Source: Prorocentrum cordatum
Taxonomy: Eukaryota > Sar > Dinophyceae > Prorocentrales > Prorocentraceae
Direction: 5' to 3'
Length of the DNA: 34,056 nucleotides
NCBI GenBank assembly: GCA_963575745.1
Contig: CAUYUJ010017632.1
Location: 195,578 to 229,633, forward strand
Shown here: positions 24,890 to 33,907 of the stretch, piece after piece
Layout: every line of letters begins with the position of its first letter
How positions within the stretch are numbered: the first letter of the stretch is position 1
Notes under the pieces: generated by a model
Seen by the model: only the letters and a program-made list of their open reading frames with translations
Told to the model about the DNA's origin: nothing
Database searches by the model: none
Program-made: the position numbers and the translations under genes

Positions 24890-24952
24890 GGCACGCGGAA
24901 GGGCCAGCAGCTGCTCCCCCCGCACTTACCCGCAGGGACTCGGAACCGTAAG
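24890..24952 (+). CDS. 63-base internal exon
   Basis: A pyrimidine-rich acceptor (gcgcgtcccctcccccag) and a strong donor (AAG|GTAGCA) bound exactly 21 codons: GTRKGQQLLPPHLPAGTRNR and K. The exon is basic. All three frames are open but only this one has no stop at its edges. It is one of the cleanest splice-bounded exons in the window. Family unknown. Confidence 0.45.
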
Positions 24953-25149
24953 GTAGCAAGCCTCTCTTACGGGGCCACCTCGGAGCTCACTCCTTGAGCA
25001 ACGTGGTATTCCCCCTGTCGGCCCTAGTGAGAAGGCAGGGCCGTTGCACAACCAATCGCAAGGGATTTTGTCAGAAGCGCGCAAGGCACCAGCGTAGGTG
25101 TTCTGACGCTGAACCTCCTTTATGCGGATGTCCTGTACTGCCCTGTCTC

Positions 25150-25460
25150 CTCATCTTCCTCCTGCTCCTGCTCCTTCTCCTCCTCCTCCTGCTCCTGCTC
25201 CTGCTCCTCCTCCCCCTCCTCCTCCTCCTCCTCCTTCTCCTCTTGCTCCTGCTCATACTCCTCCTCGTTCTGAATTCTGATAACGGGTGGCGTAAGGAAT
25301 CCTTGATTGCCAGCCTCCTCCTGCTGCTGATCCTCCTCCTCCTCCTCCGCAGCCTCCTCCTCCTTCTCCTCCGCATCCTCCTCCTGAGACGTCCTGTTCG
25401 CTGGCGCAAGAAACCCTCGATTGCCGCCCTCCTCCTCCTCCTCCACCTCCTTCTCCTCCT
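25150..25460 (+). repeat. Interrupted TCC/TGC array
   Basis: (CTC)n with tgc variants, broken twice by similar non-array islands (gcgtaaggaatccttgattg, cgcaagaaaccctcgattg) about 110 bases apart. On the minus strand it is part of a 297-codon open frame. Confidence 0.9.
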
Positions 25461-25499
25461 CGGTCGGTGGATCGTTCGGTCGGATGGCATCCGCATTGT

Positions 25500-25880
<381 letters not shown>

Positions 25881-26077
25881 TATCCTGGACCCTCGCATCG
25901 GCCTGCATGTTCTGGGCCGTCTCGAGCCGACCCCTTTGCAACTCCCGCGCTGTCGTGCACCAGCCTGGCGGACGCATCAGAATTCTTCTTGCCAGCTCCC
26001 CTGAGAGAAGCATCCTGTCTATGGGGCCTTGCCTTGAAAAGGACCGAAGGAGTCGGCAACTCGTCCTCGGCGGACAG

Positions 26078-26369
26078 CCGCGGATGAACTGCTAGGCCGC
26101 CTCCGCAAGGCCGCCAGAATCCAGCGGAAGCAACACGTGGCCTTCCCAGACATTGCAACACTTTTGGAGTCCAGGCTTCTGGAACCGAACACTGGTCCCT
26201 TCGAATTCCGCTGAGACTCTGTCCCTGGGCATTTCTTGGGATCCATCGTGGCGGTGTTTTTTTTGATCCTATGTCGACATCTGACGGTCCAGGGCCCCAA
26301 GACGAGACCACAGAATGTCGATTTTGCCAAAAGCTTTTCGAACATCGACGGCGTCATGGGCGATTTTGA
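26078..26369 (+). CDS. Two-exon terminal segment, unknown protein
   Basis: Exon 1 (26078-26194) follows the AG at 26076-26077: ADELLGRLRKAARIQRKQHV, then AFPDIATLLESRLLEPNT, strongly helical and coding-like, to a GT at 26195. A pyrimidine tract and AG at 26292 would join it in frame to GPQDETTECRFCQKLFEHRR, with a stop at 26369. This tail has a C-x2-C and H-x3-H pattern, but not with standard zinc-finger spacing. Alternatively exon 1 runs on to TGA at 26214. Another frame (NVDFAKSFSNIDGVMGDFDS, from 26314) is also open and might be the true exon. Family unknown. Confidence 0.45.
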
Positions 26370-26554
26370 CAGCGACGATGACGACAACCGCCACCACCAC
26401 CGTTGAAGACGATGACTACTACCACCACAGATCTCGCACCCCTGGTCATCTGAAGGGAAGCCGCTTTGACCAGGAAAGTGCAAGGCGGCATCAGCCGTGG
26501 CCACGGGAAGCCTGCCGCAGGCACAGAAAAAACAGTCACGACGGGAGAAAACAC

Positions 26555-26645
26555 CTCCTCCTCCTCCTCCTCGTCCCTCCTCCTCCTCCTCCTCCTCCTC
26601 CTCCTCCTCCTCCTCCTCCTCCTCCTCCTCCCCCTCCTCCTCCCC
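26555..26645 (+). repeat. TCC array, probable intron
   Basis: (TCC)n followed by ctctgtccctcgag, the acceptor of the next exon. Confidence 0.9.
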
Positions 26646-26681
26646 TAAACGCCATCGAACCTGGAACCTCTGTCCCTCGAG

Positions 26682-26820
26682 GCACTGGGCGATGACGCTG
26701 CCGAGCCTCCGAGCCTCGGTCCTCGACGACCGCGGCGACGACGACGCCGTGGCCCTCGGCGGCGAGGGTGCGGAGGCCAACGTGGGCGTCTGGGAAGCTC
26801 CGAGAACCGTCGCAGACAAC

Positions 26821-26856
<36 letters not shown>

Positions 26857-27003
26857 GTCGTCCACGACGACGGCGCGGCCTCGGGCGGCCGAGGGGAGGC
26901 GGAGGCCAACGGCGGCGACTGGCGCATCGTGCGCGCCGCGCTGGTCGCGGGGTGCTCGCCTCGGCTGGCGGGCGCCACTGCCGCCGCCGCCGCCGCCGTC
27001 GGG
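26682..27003 (+). CDS. Exon with possible helicase C-terminal motif
   Basis: The exon follows an AG at 26680-26681 and ends at a GT (GTCAGT) at 27004. The frame reads HWAMTLPSLRASVLDDRGDD, an acidic stretch with an Asp run at about 26820, then EANGGDWRIVRAALVAGCSP and RLAGATAAAAAAVG. The WRIVRAALVAGCSPRLA segment resembles the RxxxxAxxAGLxPxLA-type motif near the end of DExH-box RNA helicases (OB-NTP-binding region), but the similarity is short and the Asp run is unusual. A family C element lies in the following intron. An ATG at 26692 could instead be a start. Confidence 0.45.
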
Positions 27004-27061
27004 GTCAGTTGGAGGGCCCGATTCAGGATCTCCTGGAGGAGTTCCAGGGATGCGGCAGCAA

Positions 27062-27267
27062 TCCTGGGAGCCTGGCATGCCTTCTGAACTCCGTCTTCGG
27101 CGTCGACTGGCGTCGATGAGCGCTTGGGGGGGCCACGAGGTCGCGCCGATGTAGTGTCGATCTAGCGTCGATTTAGCGTGGATGATAGTGTCGATTTAGC
27201 GTCGACGAACGTCGATTCGCAAGCGCCGACAAGATGGTACGGGAGGCTCCCATGAGTCGCCACCGAG
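27062..27267 (+). mobile_element. Family C element, copy 2
   Basis: cctgggagcctggcatgcc at the left and ggctcccatgagtcgccacc at the right, with a gtcgatttagcgtcgacg minisatellite inside and cgcaagcgccgacaagatgg near the end. It is 59 bases downstream of an exon's GT donor, so probably intronic. Confidence 0.75.
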
Positions 27268-27343
27268 CAGGGACCGGCCAGGGGCCAGGCGGAGCTCCGC
27301 TCGGCGAGCGCCCGTGTGGGCGCCCCGTGAGCGCCCCGTGCGC

Positions 27344-27545
27344 CGGGCGGCGTCGCCGAGGTGTGCTTTTCGTTGGTGGGCCTGCCGTGGGCACGTCGTG
27401 GCCCCGCCCCGTGCTGGCCAGCGGCCAGCGGTGCCGAGGTGTCGCCCGGCGGGCGGCCGTGGGCGCCTCGCGGCCGCGCCGTTCGCCGGGGGAGCTTGCC
27501 GAGGTCTCGCGCCGCGGGAGGCCGGGGGCGCCTCGTAGGGGCCTT
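27344..27545. repeat. Degenerate GC-rich tandem repeat
   Basis: Three diverged units of about 65-80 bases share tgccgaggtgtcgcc-like, ggccgtgggc and gcctcgcggcc-like words. Open frames on both strands follow from the absence of AT. Confidence 0.55.
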
Positions 27546-27579
27546 GCGCTGCTTCCCGCACCAGGCTGCCTGCAGCTCA

Positions 27580-27778
27580 GAGTTTAAACCCGCACTTTTT
27601 TTTTTTACCATCCAGCGGAGCCCAGTGGCAGGGAGGCAGGAGGCGGCGGGGGGGAGGGAGCGGAGAGGGGATACCGCGGGCGGGTGAGGCGCGGGGAGTG
27701 CGGGCGCGGGGGTGCTGGCGCTGGCGGCAGCAGCGAGCGCGGCCAAGCGAGCGTCGAGCGTCGAGTTTAAACCCGCAC
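27580..27778 (-). mobile_element. Retroposed insert with 16-base target duplication
   Basis: gagtttaaacccgcac occurs at 27580-27595 and again, identically, at 27763-27778. Between them lies 167 bases beginning with T11 on the plus strand, which is a poly(A) tail on the minus strand. A poly(A) end plus long perfect target duplications is the signature of target-primed reverse transcription. The body, read on the minus strand, has no clear gene, so it is a 5'-truncated cDNA or short interspersed element. Confidence 0.85.
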
Positions 27779-28256
27779 AGCTTGCACGGCAGGGCCGTGC
27801 CACGCATCGTGCACCACATCGCTCGAACCACAGGGTCTGCACCACAGGTAGCTGGCACCGCATTGCTTCGATCACAGTGCTTTCACCGCCCAGCTTGCAC
27901 CACACATACGTTACATTACTGTGCTTGCAGCGCGCGAGGTATGCACCATTTAACGTGTCACCACATAGACTATTGTTTGGGAGCGCACCTGCAGTGACTA
28001 ACCAGAGTCGTAATTAGAAGTATTCCAGCTGCCTGCGGCAAATGTCAACACCGCGTCAGCTCAACTGCGCAGCATGGGGGAGGTTGAGTTTGAGGCCCGT
28101 TCTAGCTGAGTGCTCTGCCTGAGCCCAGCGCGGGTTTCCCACGCGCCCTCCTTGTCCGCAGTCCCATTCTCCACCCGTTCCTTCGTCCTGGAGGTTCCCT
28201 CTCGAGGCCCCTCGGGGGCCCACTGTGGGCCCTCCGGAGGTCGGCCTCGCAGGGTC

Positions 28257-28415
28257 AAGTCGGGCCTGTCACTCTTCGGGGGGAATGCTCAAAAATAGTA
28301 AAAAATAAACAGTCTGGGGCCTATTTTTTGAAATTGTTGTGGCCATTTTGGAGTATGTTTGGAGTATGTCTTATTTGTCGTCGAAGATCCCCCCTGTAGG
28401 GGGACACGCCCGACT
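28257..28415 (+). mobile_element. Family B element, copy 4
   Basis: caagtcgggcctgtcactct at the left and gggggacacgcccgactta at the right are inverted ends. The interior has aaaaatagtaaaaaataa and gtttggagtatgtc. The word ggccattttggag inside is not a spliced leader. Confidence 0.75.
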
Positions 28416-28424
28416 TACTCGTCG

Positions 28425-28505
28425 GGCCCCCTGGGCACCGCTTGAGGCCGTCTTGGGGCACTCTAGGGAGCCTCGGGGGTCATCTTGCGGCCATCTTGGA
28501 GGAGA
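28425..28505. repeat. GGGGCCTCTTG-like patch
   Basis: gaggccgtcttggggca, gggagcctcgggggtc and gccatcttggagg are diverged undecamer units. Confidence 0.5.
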
Positions 28506-29070
28506 TCGGTGGAATGACCGGCCGTACTAAACTAGGTTCCCTCCTCAGGAGGCCAACACGTGGCCAACACTTTAGTAACATCAGTGATGGTGGCTTCCTC
28601 GCCGAGGCCAACATCGACCCTCCGACACCTCGTGCCCCCCCCCCCTCCTCCTTCCAGACCCAGGGGGAGGAGACAGGGGGAGGGGTAAACCCCTCCCCGA
28701 AGGGGAAGAGGGAAGACGGAAGAGGAAACTCCCCAAACCCCTCACGCCCTAAAGGGCTGGTGGGATTTTGTGGGTTCGAGGGGGTCGGGGGGCGTGTGAT
28801 TTTCAGAGGATGAGTGCTTCCAGGGGGGATCGCTCCTTGGAAATTGTAGTATTCCATCCTGGCGCTCAACGAAGGGAGCACAAAGGCGGGCAGCAAAACA
28901 CGATACCGGAAACAATCGCAACCATACGCAGACCGTTAAGACAGCGATCCTACGGGGCATGCAGGTGGCACTGCGTCACCCGCAGAACATGTCGAACTGC
29001 GGCATGCTCCGTCCGCGCACCTCCCAAACCTGCTGCATGTCGTCTGCAAGTCGGCCTCGAATACTGAGAA
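28506..29070. other. Unassigned stretch
   Basis: A short G- and C-rich block with small hairpins (cccctccccgaaggggaaga) lies at 28660-28790, and the rest is unremarkable. No coding or repeat family is supported. Confidence 0.3.
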
Positions 29071-29395
29071 TGGAGCAGGAGGAGAAGAAGCAGCTGCAGC
29101 AGCAGGAGGAGGAGGAGCAGCAAGGAGGAGGAGGAGGAGGGGGAGGAGGAGGAGGAGGAGGAGGGGGAGGAGGAGGAGGAGGAGGAGGAGGAGGAGGAGG
29201 AGGAGGAGGAGGAGCGACGGACGGGGAGATCCTCGACGGCGACACCCGCGGAGGATCGAGAGGCGTGGAGGAGCGAGGAGGGAGATCGAGGATAGGATCG
29301 AGGAGGGGGGGGCGAGGAGGGGAGGACGAGGAGGATCGGGGAGGGCGAGGAGGAGAAGGAGGAGGAGGAGGAGGAGGGGAAGGAGGAGGGCGGCC
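29071..29395 (-). repeat. GGA array, 320 bases
   Basis: (GGA)n with a non-array gap at about 29212-29260, then interrupted to 29395. TCC on the minus strand. Confidence 0.9.
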
Positions 29396-29740
29396 CGCTC
29401 CTGCCCTGGTGCTGTCGCGGGCGGCGCGGGCTCCACACACCCCGGCCGAACGTTTCTGCTCTTTGGCTAGACACAAAAAATCAACGATGGGCCCAACCGG
29501 ATCCCATGTTATCGTTTTCTTCTTCATTGTTCTGCCGATCGGCGCGGGCCCTCGCACCCACCCCTCCGCCCGCCACCATGGAGTAGATCTTGGCTGTTTT
29601 GGGCGCCTGTTTCAAGAGGGTGGGGCCTCCCCCAGAGGCCGCGTTCTTGCAAACAGTCGCACGAAGCAGAGGCCTGGAGCCAGACCCCCCCCTCCCCCCC
29701 CTCCCTTGCCGCCCATTGTCGACACGTCGAGTTTTTTATT
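29396..29740. other. Unassigned stretch with a hydrophobic open segment
   Basis: A frame starting ATG at 29487 reads MGPTGSHVIVFFFIVLPIGA, like a signal peptide or membrane segment, and stays open to 29747. The downstream part is Pro- and Arg-rich from a C run. It could be a first exon, but nothing else supports it. Confidence 0.25.
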
Positions 29741-29852
29741 CGAATAATAATAATAATAGTAATAATAGTACTAATACGGCTAATAATAATAATACTAATA
29801 ATATTAATACAAATAATAAAAATAGTAATAATAGTAATACTAATAGTAAAAA
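29741..29852. repeat. AAT-rich microsatellite
   Basis: Interrupted aat, agt and act units, strongly AT-rich, bounded by GC-rich DNA. Confidence 0.9.
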
Positions 29853-29889
29853 AACGCTCACCATTGCTGGGCGGCGAGCGAGGGGGAGA

Positions 29890-30055
29890 AGTTTCGGGTC
29901 CGAGGTTCGAGGTTTTTCGGACGTGCTCGTCGGTTCTCGGTGGTCTTCCAGCTTCGGGATGCGTTCCAGCGGCTGCGCCTCGCCGAGGGCGTCCCAGGGG
30001 TCCATGGATCGTCCCGAACGGCCGCCGGAGAGCTGAGGTATGACCCAAAAACCAC
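29890..30055 (+). repeat. Family E repeat, copy 4 (reference copy)
   Basis: It is the longest copy: gttcgaggtttttcggacgt, gcgttccagcggctgcgcct, gccgagggcgtcccagg, ggccgcc and gacccaaaaaccacag. Reverse complement of 10665-10855. Confidence 0.7.
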
Positions 30056-30244
30056 AGTCGGCGGCGAGCGGGGGGGCGGAGGCGAGATGGAGGAGGTCTT
30101 CCTAGAGGTCGGCGGGGCCCCTCAGAGAGGCCCTCGAGGCCTTCTGAGCGGTGTGCTGCGCCTTCGGGGCATACTTGGCCACTCCTCCGAGAAGGCCCGA
30201 GGCCATCTGAGCCTTCTGAGAAGGCCCGCCCCTTCTGTTTGGCG

Positions 30245-30402
30245 GCGCGCACAAGGGGGTAGGGGGAGGGGGGAAGACTTCTTAGAAGGAGGCTGCTGCT
30301 TAGAAGGCGCCGGCCTTACATCTACAAAGAAGGCCCGCGCCTTCTAAGAAGCAGGGGTGCTTCTAAGAAACCTTCCCCCCTCCCCCTACCCCCTTCTGCG
30401 CG
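30245..30402. mobile_element. Inverted-repeat element, 42-base arms
   Basis: The left gcgcgcacaagggggtaggg, ggaggggggaagacttctta and right (reversed) cgcgcagaagggggtaggg, ggaggggggaaggtttctta pair almost perfectly. An inner hairpin (cttagaaggcgccggcctt with aaggcccgcgccttctaag) is nested in the loop. Confidence 0.85.
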
Positions 30403-30639
30403 TGGCCAGTCTGTCTCCCTCCACAGGAGTTCTCCGCGCCCCCGCCGAGCTCTTACAGGCCCCGCCCCCGCCCGGGGCGAACATCGGCGCCTTGCCTGGC
30501 CCTGCCTTGCCCAGGATCGCCGCCCTCGAAAAACAACCACCTGGATCCCATCGGGTAGCCTGTGCGGGGGCCTCGCGGATCTTGTGGGTCTTCCAGGCGG
30601 GTCTCGCCCTGTGCCTCGCGCGCGAGGTGTTAAACAAAA

Positions 30640-30756
30640 ATTCGGCGCGGCCCCGGCCCCGAGCGGAGGAACGGGCAACACGGTGGTGCAGGGACCATTC
30701 TGGACCCACGAGGCGCTCCGGTTTCCCGGCGGCTCCATAGATCTATTCGGCAGCAG
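30640..30756 (+). CDS. Exon ending at family C element
   Basis: The frame reads FGAAPAPSGGTGNTVVQGPF, then WTHEALRFPGGSIDLFGS and ends in CAG at 30754-30756, directly followed by the GT that opens the family C element. It looks like a genuine Gly-rich domain edge with a hydrophobic end. The upstream boundary is not clear, since the frame is open back to at least 30480. If the element is spliced out, the reading continues RTYAGQ from 30972. Family unknown. Confidence 0.5.
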
Positions 30757-30971
30757 GTCATGGGAGCCTGGTATACCTCCTTAATCCCGTCTTTAGCGTC
30801 GATTTGCGTCAAGGAGTCGATGAGATAGCGCCGATGTAGCCTCCACTAGCGTCGATTAGCGTCGAATTAGTGCCGATTCAGCGTCGATTAGCGTCGACTA
30901 GCGTCGATCAGCGTCGATTCGCAAGAGCCGACAAGATGGGTAGGGGAGGCTCCCATGAGTTGCCACCGAGG
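30757..30971 (+). mobile_element. Family C element, copy 3, GT to AG
   Basis: It begins GTCATGGGAGCC and ends TTGCCACCGAG, so its outer bases are GT and AG. The interior has about eight gcgtcgatta-type units and gcaagagccgacaagatgg. Excision would join the flanking reading frame without a stop (FGS-R-TYAGQ). This is the strongest case for family C as an introner. Confidence 0.75.
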
Positions 30972-30986
30972 ACTTATGCGGGACAG
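30972..30986 (+). CDS. Possible 15-base microexon
   Basis: After the AG at 30970-30971 the frame continues TYAG to a GT at 30987 that opens the AT-rich array. It is too short to call with confidence. Confidence 0.25.
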
Positions 30987-30988
30987 TT

Positions 30989-31168
30989 CTATACATATAT
31001 ATATATATATATATATGTAAATATATGTATGTATACACATATGTATACATACATATATATATATATGTATATACATACTTATATATATATATATGTATAC
31101 ATATGTATATTTACATTTACATATACATATACATTTACATTTTTATGTATATATATATATACATATTC
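30989..31168. repeat. AT/ATGT dinucleotide array
   Basis: tatatatatatgtaaatata, catatgtatacatac and similar units. It probably lies in the intron after the microexon. Confidence 0.9.
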
Positions 31169-31390
31169 CTGGCATGAGCCACAGACGTAAGCAGCCGATC
31201 TGCGGGTATGCCGCTCTTGGCAACCACGGTGCCCTCCCTCCCTCCTCGTCGTCGCCTTCCACCTCTGCCCCCCCCTCCGCCCGCCTCCCGGGTCTGGGGC
31301 CACTGCTGGTTTTTGCACCCGGCATTGCAGACGTCCGTTGCGCCTCGTTCCCCGCAGCTGTCCTCTCTCGAAGAAGAAGAATAATAATAA

Positions 31391-31590
31391 GAAGAAGAAG
31401 AGACAGCCACATTACCGTAAATTTTTGGCGCTCAGCGCGGATTTCTTGGATCGCGTCTGGGCCCCCCGGCGGCGCCTCCAGCGCCGCCCCTGGCGCGCTC
31501 CGCGCGCCAGGGAGGGGGGTCCAGCGCAAATCCAAGAAATCCGCGCAGAGCGCCGAAAGTTTATGTTCATGTGGTTTGTTCTTCTTCTAC
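31391..31590. mobile_element. Family A element, copy 7
   Basis: The left gaagaagaagagacagccac, aatttttggcgctcagcgcg and right ccgcgcagagcgccgaaagt, ttatgttcatgtgg pair closely. The palindrome ggcgcctccagcgccgcc marks the centre. An open segment upstream (LVFAPGIADVRCASFPAAV) reaches ctc|gaagaag, the same donor-like edge as in the PPPDE gene. If spliced to the AAG at 31595, it would end in RPA and a stop. Confidence 0.8.
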
Positions 31591-31709
31591 AAGGTCCAGC
31601 TTAACTAAGGAACACTTAAACTTTTCAAAAGGGGCTTGGTCGTTCCTTTGGTTTGCTTTGAAAAACAGGGTCTTCCTTCCTTATGTATCTTTCCTTAGGT
31701 CAGGCCGAA

Positions 31710-31881
31710 TACGGTGGGGGCGTTCGTTAAGGAATGTGCCTGGGGGGCTTCAGAACCTGGAGGATTCCTTATCTGATGAGGGCGGCGGTGACTTCCATGG
31801 CCAAGCCACGGTTGCAGTTCCGCTGGCTTCCAGACCCTGGCTTCCTTGTCGAAGGTATCCTTATCGAAAGCCCCCACCGTA
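31710..31881. mobile_element. Inverted-repeat element, 24-base arms
   Basis: tacggtgggggcgttcgtta at the left pairs with tccttatcgaaagcccccac at the right. The interior shares tccatggccaagccacggtt and gttccgctggcttccagacc with the loop of foldback FB1 (6290-6350). Confidence 0.75.
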
Positions 31882-32065
31882 CTGCGCTCTCTTCCCGAAG
31901 CTGCTGGAGCAAGAAGACACGGAGGTCGGGAAAAGCGCATCGGTGGCCGAAGCTCACCGTGCCCAGAAGCGCCCGCATTCGTTCCGGGGCATCCGACGGC
32001 ACGGCTGCTTCGCAGCGTGGCCCTTCCCAGATCGGGGGCGGCAAAGAGGGGGACTAGGGGGGGGG

Positions 32066-32180
32066 TGGATATCATGGCGTGGGCCATGATATTTCCCCAG
32101 ATTTCATGGCGCCTCTTCTTATTCCATGACGTCCCTGGACCCCCGCTGGGCCGCGCACGTGCCGCCGGTCATGATTTGCA
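32066..32180 (+). repeat. Family K repeat, copy 2
   Basis: gatatcatggcgtgggccat, ccccagatttcatggcgcct and cttattccatgacgtccctg match 6905-7012. Confidence 0.6.
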
Positions 32181-32274
32181 CCCCCGTCTCTTGGACACCC
32201 CCCTCTTGGCCGCTCCCGACCAGAGGAGGCGTTCCAGAAGTGGCCTTGCCTCCGGGACCCCCTCGGGCAGTGAA

Positions 32275-32945
32275 GAAGTCATGGCGGGGGAGTTCTGGTG
32301 TCTTACGATTTTCGGCCTCGGGTGCCCTCGCCGGGCCTCGGGACCTCAAGAAACGACTCGGGATGAAAAGCCGGTCCAAGGGAATGGGTCGGGACCTCCC
32401 GGGGTCGACGTAATGAAAAAATCATGACGTCGGGGGTCTGGCCTTCGAGGATCGCAGGAGCTGGCACCCCTTCCGCGGCGGAAGGTCGGCGGAAGCAAAG
32501 CGAGGCCGCCTCCGCCGGCGGAAGCCGCCGTAAAGGGCGGCGGAAGGGCGGCGGGAGGCGGTGGAAGTAAAAGGTGAGTCAACAAGAGATGAACACTCAG
32601 GAAGACAACCATCGGGTTGGGAGGATGGGGTTGGGACACATGAGGATATCCCTCCCCGTAGGCGGCCGAAGGCATCGTTCAGTGCATCCGGATGCTGTTG
32701 CTCATTCCTTTCACCCTCCCAGCACGACAACCCAGACATGACCAACTCGGGGCCCAAGGTGACGAACACGAGATAGGTGGGGCCTTCCTCCCAGCACGAT
32801 AATCCAGACGTGCGAGGTGCGGATTTTGTCAATGCGGGGTCCCCGGAAGTGCCGACCCTCTCCTAGGGACCGGTTGTTCGTCCTATGAGCCGTTTTGTTG
32901 ACGGTCCCGAGGCCCAGCGAGGGCGGCCCGAGGCCGATTTTATAT
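32275..32945. mobile_element. Family D foldback FB3 with large loop
   Basis: A plus arm (32275-32430: attttcggcctcgggtgccc, gcctcgggacctcaag, ggatgaaaagccggtccaag) faces a minus arm (32815-32945: gaagtgccgaccctctccta, gttgacggtcccgaggccca). The loop of about 385 bases holds an exon-like stretch, so the arms may instead be independent insertions. Confidence 0.55.
32458..32573 (+). CDS. Exon with canonical splice sites, unknown
   Basis: An AG (gaggatcgcag) and a consensus donor (AAAAG|GTGAGT) bound 116 bases: ELAPLPRRKVGGSKARPPPP, then AEAAVKGGGRAAGGGGSK. It is basic and Gly/Pro/Ala-rich. The GTGAGT donor is the best in the window. The stretch is built on ggcggaag words, so low complexity could mimic coding. 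Family unknown. Confidence 0.4.
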
Positions 32946-32965
32946 ATATATATGATGAACGATTG

Positions 32966-33118
32966 AGTCGGGCCTGTCCCTCTACAGGGTGAATATTCAA
33001 GAACAGTCAAAAAGTGTCTGGGGACGATTTTCTGCGTATTTTAAAACATGTTTGGAATATCCTGTGGCTATGTTTGATTTTTCGTCCAAAGCCTCCCTGT
33101 AGGGGGACAGACCCGACC
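32966..33118 (+). mobile_element. Family B element, copy 5
   Basis: gagtcgggcctgtccctcta at the left and agggggacagacccgaccca at the right are inverted ends, with ctggggacgattttct and gtttggaatatcc inside. A tatatatatata patch abuts the left end. Confidence 0.8.
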
Positions 33119-33318
33119 CACTTTTACGACGCGATCATGTCTGGGAGTTGTTCTCCTCAGGAATGTGTTTTTTGGGGTTCAGGGTTTCCGGAATCGCCCA
33201 GATGTCTGGACCCTTACCTGGGAGCAGTCCTTCTTCGTGCCGGGCCGCGCTTTCTGCGGGCCACTGGGGCCTGTCAGGGCCCGGGAGGGGCCGACCGTGT
33301 CCAAAAATTCGGGTCGTT

Positions 33319-33461
33319 ACAGTTCGAGTGGGGGGTCGACATCAGAGTTCAATTACCCCCGAAAGAATTTTTCTTGTCGAATCCAAACCAAAGTGGATCG
33401 GGCAGGAAAAAACAGTTCGGGGCTAAATCAAATCTATAGTCGACCTCCTACTCGAACAGTC
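33319..33461. mobile_element. Inverted-repeat element, 21-base arms
   Basis: acagttcgagtggggggtcg at the left pairs with gtcgacctcctactcgaaca at the right. The interior is AT-richer (agaatttttcttgtcgaatc). Confidence 0.7.
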
Positions 33462-33671
33462 GGGCCGGGGTATATGATCGAGGTCGGTTCGGAGAGGGCA
33501 CTCTAATGTTCTGCGTGTCTGTTCGATGCTCCTGTGCATCCTGGGGGAGGCACTCTCGAATGTTGTTCAGCGTGGCTGGCGCATGGTCTCATGCCCTGGA
33601 AGGAGACTCTTCTGCCCTAGGTCCGACTGTATCTGTTCACGAGGCGAGGATGTCACAGTTCCATCTTCAGC

Positions 33672-33795
33672 TCTCCTCTACCCCTGAGATCCGACGTCTC
33701 GAACAAAAGCTGAAGCGGCCCGAAAAATCTCAGCAGGGACCCCGGGGCCCGATCGTTCTGCGCCGTTTCTCGGTCCGGATCGATTTGTGAGAGGG
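33672..33795 (+). repeat. Family F repeat, copy 4
   Basis: cctgagatccgacgtctcga, ccccggggcccgatcgttct, gcgccgtttctcggtccgga and tcgatttgtgaga match copy 1. Confidence 0.6.
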
Positions 33796-33796
33796 T

Positions 33797-33907
33797 CTCA
33801 TTTTTTCTCGGCGAGGACCATCCAGGACCATCCTGGACCATCGAGCAAACAAGAACACGCATGAAGCCGAAAAATGCACGGGAAATGGACGTCCGAGCGA
33901 TGGCGAG
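33797..33907. repeat. Family I repeat, copy 2
   Basis: ctcggcgaggaccatccagg, atgcacgggaaatggacgtc and cgagcgatggcgag match 10058-10164 nearly exactly. The left inverted end is missing or altered. Confidence 0.65.

Noticed and set aside
28340-28354. ggccattttggag resembling the spliced leader
   Set aside because: It is an internal part of family B; other copies have diverged versions in the same place and there is no ctcaag end.
30989-31168. AT-rich array as origin or telomere
   Set aside because: It is simple dinucleotide repeat with no telomere-type or origin motif.
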